Shown here: in pieces, positions 47,415 to 59,284 of the stretch
Position numbering within the stretch: position 1 is the stretch's first letter
How the letters are laid out: each line of letters starts with the position of its first letter
Origin: Rhizomys pruinosus
Taxonomy: Eukaryota; Chordata; Mammalia; Rodentia; Spalacidae
Length of the DNA: 64,000 bases
Direction: 5' to 3'
Assembly: GCA_009823505.1 (NCBI GenBank)
Contig: VZQC01007129.1
Location: forward strand, 1,260,240 to 1,324,239
Position numbers and translations under genes: made by a program
The notes under the pieces: generated by a model
What the model saw: only the letters and a program-made list of their open reading frames with translations
What the model was told of the DNA's origin: nothing
Databases searched by the model: none

Positions 47415-47440
47415 TCCCTCCCTCCCTCCCTCCCTCCTCT
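47300..47440 (-). promoter_or_regulatory. GC-rich putative promoter with GC box and (CT)n
   Basis: A GC box (GGGGGCGGGGAC on minus, 47311-47322) sits inside a CpG-bearing stretch without a TATA box. A (CT)n tract at 47368-47440 (GA on the minus strand) lies immediately upstream, a common feature of open mammalian promoters. The exact start site is unknown. Confidence 0.5.
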
Positions 47441-48595
47441 TGTCCTCCCTTCCCTTCGTGCTCTCTCTCCTTCCCCCACTGACCCCCCACACATCGGGCA
47501 GCCGGGCCGAGACCCTGCCCACCTGTGCACACTGCATCAGGGAGGACAGACAGTTCAGCTGTTGTTTCCGTGGCCTCCGTGGCCTCCGACTTAAGCTCTG
47601 GCATTAGGCCAGAAATCAAGTGCCAGGACCCAATCCCTGGAAGCAGGCAAGGAGGGAGGGAAGAACTAGTTTTGAGGAAAAAGCTTAGAAAATCCTGGGA
47701 TCTGGAAAGACAGGTCTGAACATAAAGGATTGGTGGGAACCCCCCCCCCCCACGGGTTTCAGGGGGAAAGAAAGAAGAGGGAGATAGATGGACCCCTGGA
47801 AAAGGACTTTTTGGCTAGGAAAAATCAGGCCCATCTCCCAGGTGAGAAAGGCGAGGGCTGGCCTGCTGGAGGTGGAGCTTAAAGTGGTGTGAGTCAGGCT
47901 TATGCCTGAAATTCACCACCTGAACCTCCTACCCCTGTTCTTTGCCAAGCTTCCGTGGAAACCGGCTGCACCCATCAGATTCCCCAAGCACCTGGAGCCG
48001 CGCATGGAGCGCTGCCTCCTGCTGCTGGTCCTGCACCCTGTGGCCCAGCACCCTGGCCATCCCACCTGCCCTGCAGACCCTCTTCCCTGAGGTCCCTGTG
48101 GTCGGCATGGGGCAAGTGTCTTCATTTGTGAGCCTGTTTCTTCCTCAGTGACCCTAGGAGACCATTCTCACCCCATTGGACCATGGGCAGCTAAGGATAT
48201 AGCCTGGGTGGGGCCGTGTGAGGGCTGTGGGGTCTGCTTCACATGCCCTGGGCTCACCAGGGCTATATTTGGAAGGCCCACCAGGCCAAGGCAGTCTGTT
48301 CTCCAGGCTGCTCTTCTGAACTCCCTTCTTGTTTGCCTGCAATTTATGGGTCAGCCCAGCTACAAAAGTGCAGGCTGGATCCTATGTCTGCTCCCTAGCT
48401 TCCAGCACTCGCACTTCCTGTTGTAGTCCAAATCAGACCTAAGCTCCTGCTCATTACCTAAAGGTCCCCTGTGATTGGCACACTCATTTCTCTCCACGAA
48501 TGTGGTCACTGTTCACGCACACTTAAGTGCCTTCTCCAGGAAAGGCGATGATGCGTCTGTGACTTGTTTGGTGAAAATGGTGTGGGCTTCAGCAA
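47441..48595. other. Non-coding, moderately GC-rich flank
   Basis: Upstream side of the putative promoter. It includes a C12-type run at about 47740-47752. No gene recognised. Confidence 0.35.
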
Positions 48596-48599
48596 GAAG

Positions 48600-48758
48600 C
48601 TGTCTCTTCCCCTGTCTGCCATATTACCGGTGCTGTCTCTTCCCCTGTCTGCCATATTACCGGTGCTGTCTCTTCCCCTGTCTCTCTTCCCCTGTCTGCC
48701 ATATTACCGGTGCTGTCTCTTTCCCTGTCTGCCATATTACTGGTGCTGTTCGGATGAT
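48600..48758. repeat. 33-bp minisatellite, about 4.5 units with one truncated copy
   Basis: TGTCTCTTCCCCTGTCTGCC then ATATTACCGGTGC is repeated. The third copy is cut after TGTCTCTTCCCC and restarts, which suggests a slippage event. Confidence 0.93.
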
Positions 48759-49502
48759 GTTCTAGGAGAGGCTGTCCCATCACATGGGTCCCCAGAGAGC
48801 GGGCATTGTCAACAAGAGGTCAATTTGTCAAAGGCCCTTATAATTTTTGGAGACATCTGACCTTGATGGATGGCCATGGTCCCTTCAGTACCTCACTGAA
48901 CTCAGTCAGGCGGTTCTGACACTCACTGGCTGGCATGGATGGATGTTCCAAGACGGCCATGACGATTTAGCCCAGGCTCCTATGCAAAGGAAAGAACCCT
49001 TCTAACAGGGGTGGAGAATATACCCTGCTCCATGAATGTGGATCAGACTTCCAGCTTGTTTTGGCCAACAGAAGTTAGTTGTGCTGTGTGGCTTTGAGTT
49101 CAGGACCAAGACGCCTTTCCCTCTGGCAGTGGGGCTGCTGGCCACCATGCTATGCAGATAGATAAATGGTGGGCTAGTTGGAGAGAGATGCTCAGCTGCC
49201 AGAAGAGCCAGGTGAATAAGACACATGAACAAGCTCAGGCTAGACCAGCATAAGACACATGAGCAAGCTCAGGCTAGACCAGCATAAGAATCACCAGTCA
49301 ACCATCAGGCAAGAGAGCCCCTTGTTGCAGGCAAGTATGGCATTCTGTGCTTCATTACGTAGCAGGAACAACTGGATGGGCAGCCTCGGGATCTGCTCCT
49401 GTCTTTGTGGGCCTTCCCTTGCTTATGAAATCAGTGTGAGAGTCCACAGCAGAGTTTGTTTCAATGATGCCCAAACTGAGAAAAGAAGAGAAGGAAGAGA
49501 AA
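48759..49502. other. Non-coding spacer
   Basis: A 43-bp direct duplication (ATAAGACACATGARCAAGCT and the following CAGGCTAGACCAGC) lies at about 49216-49288. No gene recognised. Confidence 0.4.
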
Positions 49503-49648
49503 GTCAGGTATAGTGAGCCAGGCCTGTAATCCCAGCACTTGGGAGGGAAAGGCAGGAAGATCCAGAATTCAAGGTCATCCTTGGCTACATAATGAGTTGA
49601 GGCCAGCCTGGACTGTATAAGACCCTGTCTAAAAAAATAAATATATAG
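49503..49648 (+). mobile_element. Old B1 SINE, plus orientation
   Basis: 'ccaggcctgtaatcccagca', 'gaggccagcctggactgtat', 'aagaccctgtctaaaaaaat' in B1 order with an A-rich tail. Confidence 0.8.
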
Positions 49649-50582
49649 TTTAATTAATGTATCTACTCAACAAATATGTACTGAATGCAACTGTGTATGT
49701 GTCAGACACTAAGTCTATGTGGGATAGAGCAACAGACAAGATAGAGAAGGATTTGTGGTTCTAAATGGAGATGGAGCCTGTTGGGAGCTTGTCTAAAGGA
49801 AATTACTATCAAGAATTAAAACAGGGTGATATAACTGAGAGTGGCAGGGGGCAGTACTTCACTTAGCATCTCTAGGGAAGGTTCCCCTGACCTTGTGGGT
49901 GAGCATAAGCAAGGGTTCAACAGCATCTACATGGGAAGAGCAGTAAGTGCCAATGCCTTGGGGTAGGGACAACCTTGGCCTCGATGCTGGAACAGAGAGA
50001 GATCAGCATGGCTGGGTATATGAGGGACAGAACAATGGTCGGTGACAGGATTAGTGTGGGGTCTTGGAGACCACAGTTTAAGTGAATGGACTTGAACTTC
50101 AATGCAGTGGAGCTACGGGGGGTGGAGGGTGGAGGGTTGCTACAGCCTGCCTGCACCGGCCCTGCCTGCACCAGGAAGCTCCTGCACCAGGAAGCGGGAA
50201 TGCTGGAAGCAGTTCAGGATCTGCCACCCAGTGGCTCAAGGTGATGCTTGTGACTTTTGCACCTCCAAAAATCTCTAGCTCAGTTCTAGATGTATTGAAA
50301 TGCCTTTGGAAGCTACTGAGCACTTGCACCTTGGGTGTCCCGGAGGCCTGTAACAGCTGCTGCAGCCCTACTCCAGGGCTCTGGAAGCTGACAGATCCAA
50401 ACTCCCCCTTGCTCTGAGTATTTAAGTATCTGCTTGCAAAGGGAGCCAGAAGAAGCCTCTCATTCTAAAGAAACTCAAACCACCGTTTGACCAAAATAGA
50501 AAGGAAAAAATTGCCACCCCTCACCCCCTTTGGAATGAGTAATCTATGCTGAGTCTGACTGCTTGAAGCTGAGAAAAAGAAA

Positions 50583-50618
<36 letters not shown>

Positions 50619-51089
50619 ACCCAAGCCCATCAATTAAAACATTGAATGATATGGTATGGTGATGCCATTTCATGAAGTGGTCTGTGGAAATTCTACTGAA
50701 CACTTGCTGGGCTTGTCACTGGTTGTTTCCTGTGATGGCTTGCATGTGTGACAGGGCAACTCAGGCTGTGGTTGGGGTGTGGGCAGGATTTACTGGCCAT
50801 TGTGTGCTGGAAATCTTGAGATACAGTTGGGATCTCACAGTTGGACATCCCCAGATGTGTGGGGCCAGTTTTGTCCCTGGATTGCTGCTGTGGGGTACAG
50901 AGCTGGCCATTTCCCAGCATTCTCCATCTGCACAGTGCTCCATCTGCACAGTGCTCCAGTTTTGGCTCACAAAGCAGGAAGATGCACCATGTGCAGCACC
51001 ATTTGTGCATCTTCTTAAATGATTCTCCCATAGCCCTGTGAGCTAAGTCTTGTTATTTCCTCCAAGTGGGAGGAGGAAATGGAGGCTAC
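49649..51089. other. Non-coding spacer with (GAAA)n
   Basis: (GAAA)n at 50573-50619. A short direct repeat 'gctcctgcaccaggaagc' lies near 50165-50195, and 'ctccatctgcacagtg' twice at 50924-50955. A MIR-like trace is at 51015-51085. Confidence 0.4.
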
Positions 51090-51209
51090 AGAGTAAGAAT
51101 GGTCTCCCACTTCCACAGCTACAGCTACCAGAGTAAGAATGGTCTCCTACTTCCACAGCTACAGCTACCAGAGTAAGAATGGTCTCCTACTTCCACAGCT
51201 ACAGCTTGG
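51090..51209. repeat. 40-bp tandem repeat, 3 units
   Basis: GAGTAAGAATGGTCTCC starts at 51091, 51131 and 51171; units are nearly identical. Confidence 0.96.
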
Positions 51210-51332
51210 GATCCACCCAACTACACTCCTGCTTTTAAGCCCCATGGTGTTTTAACCCACTGTCTCTGTGAATAGACTGTTCTGTAAAAACTCAGGTTAA
51301 GGAGTGATTCTGGCTGAAGTGGAGAGAAAGCC
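51210..51332. other. Short non-coding spacer
   Basis: Nothing recognised. Confidence 0.35.
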
Positions 51333-51342
51333 AGGAGGTAAC

Positions 51343-51502
51343 TTTTTTTTTTTTTTTTTTCTTTTCGAGACAGGGTCTCCCTGTAGCCCCCAGCTGTCCT
51401 GGAACTCACTCTGTGGACCAGGCTGGCCTTGAACTCACAAAGATCCGCCTGATTCTGCCTCCTAAGTGCTAGGATTAAAGGCGTGTGCCACCACGCCTGG
51501 CT
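51343..51502 (-). mobile_element. B1 SINE, minus orientation, with target-site duplication
   Basis: Poly-T, then 'cgagacagggtctccctgta', 'tggaccaggctggccttgaa', 'gattaaaggcgtgtgccacc'. AGGAGGTAACTTTTT (51333-51347) and AGGAGGTGACTTTTT (51503-51517) flank it. Confidence 0.93.
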
Positions 51503-51517
51503 AGGAGGTGACTTTTT

Positions 51518-51839
51518 ATAGCAGGTCTGGAATCATGAACAGGACTGCTCGTGGGATGGGTGGAGAGAGATTTGAAGCAGAGACAAGGCAAAGAAGATGA
51601 TATGATTTGAATGTGGCTTGTCTCCCAAGAGTTGGTGGCGATGTGAGAGGGGGCCATAGTGGGGGGTTCTTACGCCAGCTGGGAGCTGCCCTCAGAAGAG
51701 ATTGTAGGGCCTCACCCTGGCCTCCCATTGTTGATATAGTCTGGCTCTTGCATGTGCTCCTGCCCAGTCTGCCTTGAGGTCCTCAAGAAGGCCAAGCACA
51801 TGCAGAGCTGTGAACTAAGTACCTTATTCTCTTTAATAG
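51518..51839. other. Non-coding spacer
   Basis: Nothing recognised. Confidence 0.35.
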
Positions 51840-51910
51840 CCTCACAGTAGAGCATGTGAGTAAGAGTGCACAAGGTTCTGAGTTCAATCCCTAGCAAGTG
51901 TGGATGTGTG
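51840..51910 (+). mobile_element. Degenerate ID-type SINE
   Basis: 'agtagagcatgtgagtaaga' followed by 'gttctgagttcaatccctag' fits the tRNA-like head of ID elements with its B box. Short and diverged. Confidence 0.5.
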
Positions 51911-51934
51911 TAATGCACATATACACACGTTGAA

Positions 51935-52060
51935 GAAGAAGGAAAGGAGAGAGGAAGGAAGGGAGGGAGGAAAGAAGGAAGGAAGAAATGGAAGGAGGGA
52001 GCAAGGGATGGAGGGAGGAAGAAAGGAAGGGAGGGGGAAGGAAATGGAGGGAGGAGTTTA
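51935..52060. repeat. GGAA/GAGG-rich purine tract
   Basis: Irregular purine-only stretch directly after the ID-like element, perhaps grown from its tail. Confidence 0.9.
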
Positions 52061-52284
52061 GTGAGCTTCTCAGAGTACTGGAGTCTGGGACACTGGGAGA
52101 CGCAGCACACGGAGCATGGGAGTCGCTCAGACGCCTCCAGCTACTACCTCCCAAGAGTTGTCTTTCTGTGTCTTTTTAGAAGCACACCATTTAGGCCCCC
52201 CATTCTGTAGCACATTGTAGAGAGAGGGACTTAATAGCTATCTACTGAAAGAATGTGAGCTCCCGTTGTTTTCTTTATTATCTA
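52061..52284. other. Short non-coding spacer
   Basis: Nothing recognised. Confidence 0.35.
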
Positions 52285-52515
52285 AATGCTTTTTATTTAT
52301 TTATCTTTATTTTATGCGTATGAATGCTTTGTGTGTATGTATGTAAGTATACCATGTATGTTCAATGCCCCTGGAGGCCAGAAAAGGACATTGGATCTCT
52401 TGGGCCTGGAGTTATAGATGGTTTTGGCCACCATGTGGGTGCTGGGAGCTGAACTGGGTCCTCTGCAAGAGCAGCCGGGCCTCTCAGCGGCTGAGCCACC
52501 GTCTTTCTAGCCCCA
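52285..52515 (-). mobile_element. B3 SINE, minus orientation (unexpanded relative of the minisatellite host)
   Basis: Left side 'ttattttatgcgtatgaatg', then 'gtatgtaagtataccatgta', 'ggaggccagaaaaggacatt', 'ggatctcttgggcctggagt', 'gccaccatgtgggtgctggg', 'gagccaccgtctttctagcc'. It shows the ancestral single-copy form of the segment that makes up the 27-bp array at 13018-14259. Confidence 0.85.
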
Positions 52516-53550
52516 TCTCTTCGTTCTCTTTCTTGGATATTTTCTTGGCTACTTTTGAACATTTTTTTCCACTTAAATCAATTTTAATTAATTTGTTAGC
52601 ATCTTCTTCCAAGTACTAATGGGATTTTTTAAATCGGCATTACAAATTAAAGGGAAATTTGTGGAGAATTGGTCCCAGAGAACACAATCATTTGTCCCTC
52701 CCTTCTTTCGTGAGCTTTGGGAAGCTTCGCCATGTCCTGGGTCACTGCTGTTTGCTGTTTCTCTTGCCCTTTAGAAACACATTTCATTTCTGTTACAAGG
52801 ACTAAGTGCTTAGGATCTCCCATTGGACTCTCTCTTGCTGGCATTGAATCTAAAAGCATTGGCTTTGGAATCCAGCAGATGCCAGTGAATATGAATCCAC
52901 TTAATAAAGGTGTGACCCTGAGAAACTGCCCTGTCACTGAGTCTCAGTCTTGGTCTGCCCGTGTGCTTCATAGCTTTCCTGTAGTTCTGTGACATCACAG
53001 ATAGAGCTTTTATGATGCAGCCTGATATGTTGAAATCCTGTAGCAATATGTGCATTAAGATTACTTAGTAGTATTACTGACATAAGTACTTTATAACTCC
53101 AAGCAGTGACCTAGCATGCTGGGTGTTTTACTATCACTATGTACAAAGATATTCCTGACCTTCCGCCTCTACCTCCACTCTTTGGTGGCTAAGGGACTAG
53201 TGTCTGCTAAGCACTGTGTCCCCAGTCTAATGGCCTCTGAGATTCTTGAATGTGATGTTAATATTGAGGGCAGAGATGGAACAGGGTGAAATTGCTCTGT
53301 CTAAGACCAAGAGGCTGCAGGATAGGAGCAGGGCATCTTGGGAGGAATGAAAAGGGGTAACAGGAGGAAGGGTTCTTGGAAAGAGAGAGGAGAAAGACAG
53401 TGATGTGGAAGAAGAGAGGTGCCAAATCTGATGAATGTGTGAGAAAGAAATCCATACCCCTTTCCTCCTGTCCCACCCCTTCTCTTTCTCCTGGCAGCAG
53501 GGAGACTCTGAGCACCTCTATGCCCCTGAACCCCTAGACATCTCTCCAGG
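52516..53550. other. Non-coding spacer with a MIR trace
   Basis: 52860-52995 ('ataaaggtgtgaccctgaga', 'ctgagtctcagtcttgg') is MIR-like. No gene recognised. Confidence 0.4.
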
Positions 53551-53561
53551 GAAACTTGGAT

Positions 53562-53801
53562 CTTCTTTTTTCATTTAAAATTTTTTATTTTTTATTTTTT
53601 ATGTGTATGAGTGTATTGTCTGCATGTAGGTTTGTGCACCCACGTTGTGCAATGCTGAGGAGGTCAGAAGAGGGCTTCGGATTCTCCCAGAACTGGAGTT
53701 AAGGATGGTTTTTAGCCACAATGTGGGTACTGGGAATTGAACCCAGGTCCTCTGCAAGAGCATTCATCACTCTTAACCACTGAGCCCTCTCTCCAGCCCC
53801 A
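53562..53801 (-). mobile_element. B2 SINE, minus orientation, with target-site duplication
   Basis: T-rich tail, 'gtgtatgagtgtattgtctg', 'gttgtgcaatgctgaggagg', 'ggtcagaagagggcttcgga', 'tgggaattgaacccaggtcc', 'actgagccctctctccagcc'. GAAACTTGGAT at 53551-53561 and 53802-53812 is the target-site duplication. Confidence 0.93.
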
Positions 53802-53812
53802 GAAACTTGGAT

Positions 53813-55654
53813 TTTCTAAGCAGCATCTGTACCTCCATCCAACTGTAGATGCCACAGGTCCCTTGCAGGATCCTAGGTTTCCATGTTTCTAAGGGGAAAG
53901 GATGTCTCTGCCTCCCATTCCCAGGGCAGGCATGCAGCAAAAGGGCAAAGGTCAGGCCTGGGCCCAGAGTCCCTACCTCAGAGGAATTTAGACAGTATGA
54001 GGAAAGGGAGGCCTTAGTCCTGCCATTGCTCTGAACCAGGGTCAGCTTCTGATCCTGCACACTTAGTACTTGCTACCACTGGGTTTTCATGAAAGTATTG
54101 TCTTTCCATGGCCCCTAAGTGACATTAGGAAATTCTCCCCATAAGAAAGAGATGGTATACTCCAGTCAGCTGGCTTGAAGAATGCAGGAGAGGACCTGTT
54201 CACAAAGGACCACTGGGCTCATGCTGGTGGGTGTCATGAAGCTGTAACCTTAGCCTCAGTCCCCCAGGGGTGACAGGGATGTGAGGGGAGAGGACCAGGA
54301 GGAGGGGACAGAGTAGGTTCCAGGCACAGCGAGGTGGGTTAGCACACCTGGAAGCAGCTGCCGTCTTCTGTATAGGGAAGTAGCCATCTCCAGTAACCCC
54401 AGAGTGGAAAGGGGAGCTTGGAGAACATCGACTTCGCTCTCCCCTGGCCCTGGCAGAGCTCCCTGATGGCGGAGTAAAATGGAGAGGCAGGGAGCAAAGA
54501 CTTTTCAATATAGCAGCCATTGGGTGGAGAAAGGATCTGGAGAGACAGATGAGGTCATTGGTCACCACAGAGAAGCACACTCCAGTGTCTTGGAGAGTAA
54601 CAGTAGCACGTAGCCCCGATGGTGAGCCTGGCCGTGTTGGAAGCACTTTGTATTTCCTTATTCGGTCCTCACCACAATTCTCTAAGGTAGATGCTGTTTG
54701 CTCATGGGGGAGAATGAGGCCCAGTGAGGTCGGGCACCTGCTTCAGGGTGCCTCTCAGGAACTGCACTGCTGAGACCTAGCCAGGCCGCCTTGCTCAAAG
54801 TTGCAGGCAGAGACACTGCCCTGTGGAGTGTGTAAAGGTTGGAGTGATCAGGCATTGTTACCATGGCCCCTAATCCAGACAGGAAAAGCCTAAGGACTTT
54901 TTTTTCCAGAAGGGACAGTCAGGAGCAAAGTCAAAGGACCTTCCAGGTGGCCTGTGTCAGCTAGCAGCCAGAGGTCCACTGTGAGTATTGCAGCCACCCT
55001 ACCAAACCAGTTACTGTCTCAGAGAGGGAGGCAGGCAGTGGGCCCTGTGGGCATGAGCCCCAGTTCCACTGCTTTCCAGTGAGGGACCACCCACGGTTAC
55101 CTCATTCTTCTCACTCGCAAATGGGGTCATGTGTTCCATTCTCACAGGGTTATTGCAAGGCTTGAAAGGGCACATGTGAGTGTGAGCAGCACATGTGAGT
55201 GTGAGCACGCACTGGGTGGATGGTTCAGCCCACAGTATAAAGGAACTGAACGTTCCTTATGGCCTATCGATACTGCATAGTATCTTGGTGCATCAGGGAC
55301 TCTGTGTTTGTGGTGCAGCTGGGACAGTGAGGTTTAGACAGTGGTGTGGATGCCTGACACTGAGGTTGTAGACAGAGCACGACATGGATCCTGAGAACTC
55401 ATGACAGTGTTACGAGTCTGTGTTTGACTGCACTGTAGTTTATTAACATTTGAGAGCACACACTGTCAAGTAGCATGCTGAGTTTCGCTGGCCACCTCAC
55501 CTACTACTTCTCTCGATGTCCTCTAGAGGCTGTGTGCAGAGGCTGAGCCCCAGACTGCCTAGCTTTGTGTGAGTGTTAACACAAAGCAGGAGGGATGTGT
55601 TTTCCCAGAACATGTCTCTTCATTAAGCAGCACAGAAGTACAACTTTGATCAGT
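53813..55654. other. Non-coding spacer with MIR traces
   Basis: MIR-like at 54640-54740 ('ttcggtcctcaccacaattc', 'gaatgaggcccagtgaggtc') and 55065-55165 ('tgcaaggcttgaaagggcac'). No gene recognised. Confidence 0.4.
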
Positions 55655-56880
55655 TCTTTTTTAGAAAATTTATTATTGAGCTTTTGTAATTTCATACAAC
55701 AGTTCTTAATCAAATCTAGAGCCTCTCATCCATGTCCCCCTCGCTCAATCCCCCCGGACCTCATGCACTCTGCCATGCATGTTAAGTCCTATCCAGTTCT
55801 TCTAGCTCACTTTTCCACTGCTGTGACGAAACACTCGGAGCAATACCAACTTGGGGAGGAAAGGGTTTATTCAGCTCACATCTCCCAGGTCACACAGTTC
55901 ATCACTCAGGGAGCTGAAGGTAGGAACTCAGGGCAGGAACCTGAAGGCAGGAGCTGAAGCACAGGCCATGGAGGAATGCTGCCTACTGGCTTGCTCCCCC
56001 AACCCCTGACTAGCCTGCTTTCTTATACTGTACCCAACAACCTGCCCAGGGGTGGCACCACCCATAGTGGGCTGGGCCCTCCCACATTGCTGAACAAGCA
56101 AGACGATATTCCACAGACGAGGCCACAGGCCAGTCTGTTGGAGCCCAGGTGTGTCAAGTTGACACTAAAGCTCTCCAGCATGGCAGTCCAGCATTTGTAC
56201 TCAGATGTCCTTCAGTGCAAATTCATCCACGGAGCCTAGTCAGCCCATCTGGAGATCATAAGTAAGGCCTGCTCTCCCTCACCCAGGAGCAATCAGATCC
56301 AATATTTCTTAGTCTAGGACCAGCCTGCCACCCATTTCTCTCCTCCCCTCTGGACCCCTGTTTCATTGAGTTGGTATGGGTACTGTCCTTGATGCCATCA
56401 TTGCGACAAGATCACATGTCCAAACTCCCAGTGGCCTGAGAGCCTCTGCCCCCCTGTGTTCATGAACCAGCCCTGGCTCTTACAATCTTTCTACCCCCTC
56501 TTTCACAATGGTCCCTGGGCTGTGGGCGGGTGAGTTTCCATATGGGAGTCCTATCCAGGGATACACACTCTGAAGTCTCTTATTCTTTAAAATGTGGTCA
56601 GTTGTGGCCTTCTGTGTGCATCACACTCTGTTGTATATGGAAGCTTCACTGGTGAGAGCTGAGCGATGCATTATTTTTCTCTCTACCACTACTTCTGCTA
56701 TGTTCCATGAGCCTTAGGTGTAGAGATGCAACAGCCTAGGACTGAACATCTCTCAGATATATATTCTCTGTGTCTGAACAGTTGTGGAATTCCACAGTAG
56801 CCTCCATCTGTTGCAAAAAGGAGCTTCTTGACATACTGTAAACATGTCCATGTTAGCCATTGTTTCTGTATCTGTTATCT
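55655..56880 (+). mobile_element. L1 (Lx-type) 3' region, interrupted
   Basis: 56240-56880 ('ggaagcttcactggtgagag', 'ctgagcgatgcattattttt', 'gagcttcttgacatactgta') has the style of rodent L1/Lx 3' UTR, and 55655-55780 may be its other side. A second rodent repeat (55795-56175) lies between. Family assignment is tentative. Confidence 0.45.
55795..56175 (+). mobile_element. Rodent interspersed repeat, same family as 40355-40745
   Basis: 'ccactgctgtgacgaaacac', 'caacttggggaggaaagggt', 'gaactcagggcaggaacctg', 'ggcaggagctgaagcacagg', 'ggtggcaccacccatagtgg', 'gtgtgtcaagttgacactaa'. The consensus order is unmistakable, the family name less so. Confidence 0.7.
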
Positions 56881-57344
56881 TTACCTGCTAGAGGTAAATG
56901 TGCGGGGCTCCCTCCCCTCAACCAGGCTGGGCATTAAAACCCACTGAGGAAGTTTTTACGTCCCCTGAGCCTAGGGCTCCTTGCAGAGAACTCACTTGGG
57001 ACTCTGGAATGGGGTGGGAGTCTTGCTGTGGTCAGAGGTGCTTCTAGACACCAAGAGCTGAAATTTGGCAGGGGAGAGGGTTGGGTTGGCTCTTTGAAGG
57101 TGAGTGCTGAAACCAAGGGCACATTTCAAGAGGGAAGGGAACCAGGCAAGGTCAGGGGACTGCTTTTGCAGGTCAGCAAACATTCCACAGAGAGGAGGCA
57201 GAGTTGTAGGAGCCAGGAGTCTGACAACTGCCTAGACAGGGTGGCCACAGGGCAGGGCTTGGAAAATATTAGCTTAAGGAAAGAATGAACAAGTGAACCC
57301 ACGTGTCCTTTAAGCCCCTGGTCTCCTGACTTGGGATTGCTGTG
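56881..57344. other. Non-coding spacer
   Basis: Nothing recognised. Confidence 0.35.
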
Positions 57345-58110
57345 TATTTTCTATGTGTCAGATTCCTGTGTGACATAAAACCATGCACTGAGTGGCTTAA
57401 ACAACAGGCAGCTGTAGTTTAGAGGCCGGAAACCAAGACTGAGGTGTCTGGAGGTTGGGCTCTCAGTGAGTGGTTGAGGGAGAATCTGTTCCATGCCCCT
57501 CCACACTGTTTGTTGTGATCAGGACATATTCTTCCTTCTGATTCTTCTTCATCCCTCTGGACCTGTCTTTGCATCTTGGTTTTGTGCCTTTGTCTTTAAT
57601 ATCCCTGCTTATAAGGACACCTTGCTGGTTGGGCCCCCTCCCCAAGGATCATCTTCAGGACCCGCCAAGACCCTGTCCATGGTCTGGATACAGTGTGAGT
57701 GCATCTCTCAAAAGAACATGTGGGGCAGCTTGGTCCTCAGTGAGGTGGTGTTGAGAGGTGGTGGGACCTTTGAAACCCAGGCCTAGTGTCAAGTGGTCAG
57801 GGCACTGGGGCATCACTCCCAGAGTGATTTGTGCTGGCTTTGTGCAGTGAGTTAGTTCCCCTTTTTGCACATAACTCTTCTGCTTTCTGCTTCTTCATCA
57901 TGTTGTGATGAAGTCACAGGGTCCTTGGCAGGATGATAGTACAATACTCTAAGAATTCTAAGCCAAATAACTTCTTTTCTTTTCTTTACAAATTATCCAG
58001 TCTCAAACACGAAATGGACTAAGACAAGCTTCTCTCCAAATAAGGTCTAAGCACAAGTACTGGGATTAGGACCTGGAGATTTTTAGGGAAACACAGTCCA
58101 TATAACTTTG
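57345..58110 (+). mobile_element. Ancient mammalian repeat split by a MaLR LTR
   Basis: Left part has 'gagtggcttaaacaacagg', 'tgcttataaggacacc' and 'caagaccctgtcc'. The sequence resumes at 58030 with 'tctccaaataaggtctaagc' and 'actgggattaggacctggag'. The two halves join in the order of one widespread old repeat, which I do not name. Confidence 0.55.
57681..58026 (+). mobile_element. MaLR-type LTR nested in the older repeat
   Basis: Contains 'ggtggtgttgagaggtggtg', 'ggacctttgaaacc', 'tcttcatcatgttgtgatga', 'agccaaataacttcttttct', 'ttacaaattatccagtctca' and ends 'gaaatggactaagaca', the MST/MLT-like MaLR LTR order. Solo LTR, no internal genes. Confidence 0.75.
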
Positions 58111-59284
58111 CTAAATGAAGAGCTTAGATGTTTGTTCCCTCTCTTTATATGTCAATTGAATGTGTAATGTTGCAGGTCAGAAAGGGAGAAAAAACACTGA
58201 AGACTGGTAACCTGGCCTCAAGCAGCCCCTGGCAGCCCAGGGTGGCAGAGTCCTGAACAGGTAGGAGGAGGAGGTGTCTTGTTGTCACCTTCCTAATGGG
58301 AGGGCAGCGTGGGGAGGAGAAAGAGAGCTGCCAAGAGCACTGCAGGCCGTTCCCAGGGCCTGTTCTACTTCCTGCATAGAAGCCTTCAGCAAAGCTATTT
58401 ATTTGCCTTTATCATCAAATTCCCTGGCTTAAGTTTCCCAGACATTGGAAGGACGGTTCTTTCCTCCATGAATCAAATTAGAAAGCAACAGACTTCTGAA
58501 GGCATGACAAGCTGATCCTTCGAGTCAAATCTTTGTAACAACTTTTTCAGACTCTGAACCTCATGTCTAGGTATCTCAAAATCTCATTTCCTACACTCTG
58601 GTCCTGGCTCAAGGCTCATGGGTAGAAAAAACACAAATTCTCCCTGGCTGATTCCACAGTGATCCAATTCTGAAAAGCCAAAGTTCTCCCAGCAAGAAGC
58701 ACTGTGACCCCGGGAGTTGGAGTCTTGGAGACCCCATACCCCTGGGTGCAGGCCCTGCTAAGCTGTGGTGTTCTTGAGTTCTGTACCCCAGTGGGTCTTC
58801 AAGGGGCAGAGAGTGTCTCTGGTTTTCTAAATGTCCCAGCATAGGTGGGCTGGGAACTCCTCCGTTCTCTCCTCTCCATGATCTCAGTCCCATTCATCTT
58901 AGAGCTGAGCATCTAGGGGAGGGGAACAGAGTGATTGGCCCCAGAATTGCTCCTGGGCCAGACACACAGCCTCAGCTTCATTGAGGGCAGGGGGTGGTCA
59001 TTCATCCCAGAGGCCCTGACTTGCAGGCCACCAGCTGTCACTGTTCACTCATATGACCTCGATTGCTAAAATTCATTGGTGGGGGGATGATTTGTAAACA
59101 TCATCCACTCCCTCCTCCCTTGTGCCTAAGACAAACCAACATACCATGCAACCAAAATGTACTCCCGGAAAGCAACAAATTTATTGGATTTACTTCCAGA
59201 GCAGTGGGTGAGGGTTCACGTACAGGAAGGTGGGTGCTCCTGCCTAAGACTGCACTGGAAAATCTTCAACCAAGAATGGGTGCG
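58111..59284. other. Non-coding spacer
   Basis: Nothing recognised. Confidence 0.35.

Noticed and set aside
47083..47607. Plus-strand protein of 174 codons across the GC-rich region
   Set aside because: Composition is Ser/Leu/Pro low complexity from the CT tract, and the clear splice donor is on the opposite strand.
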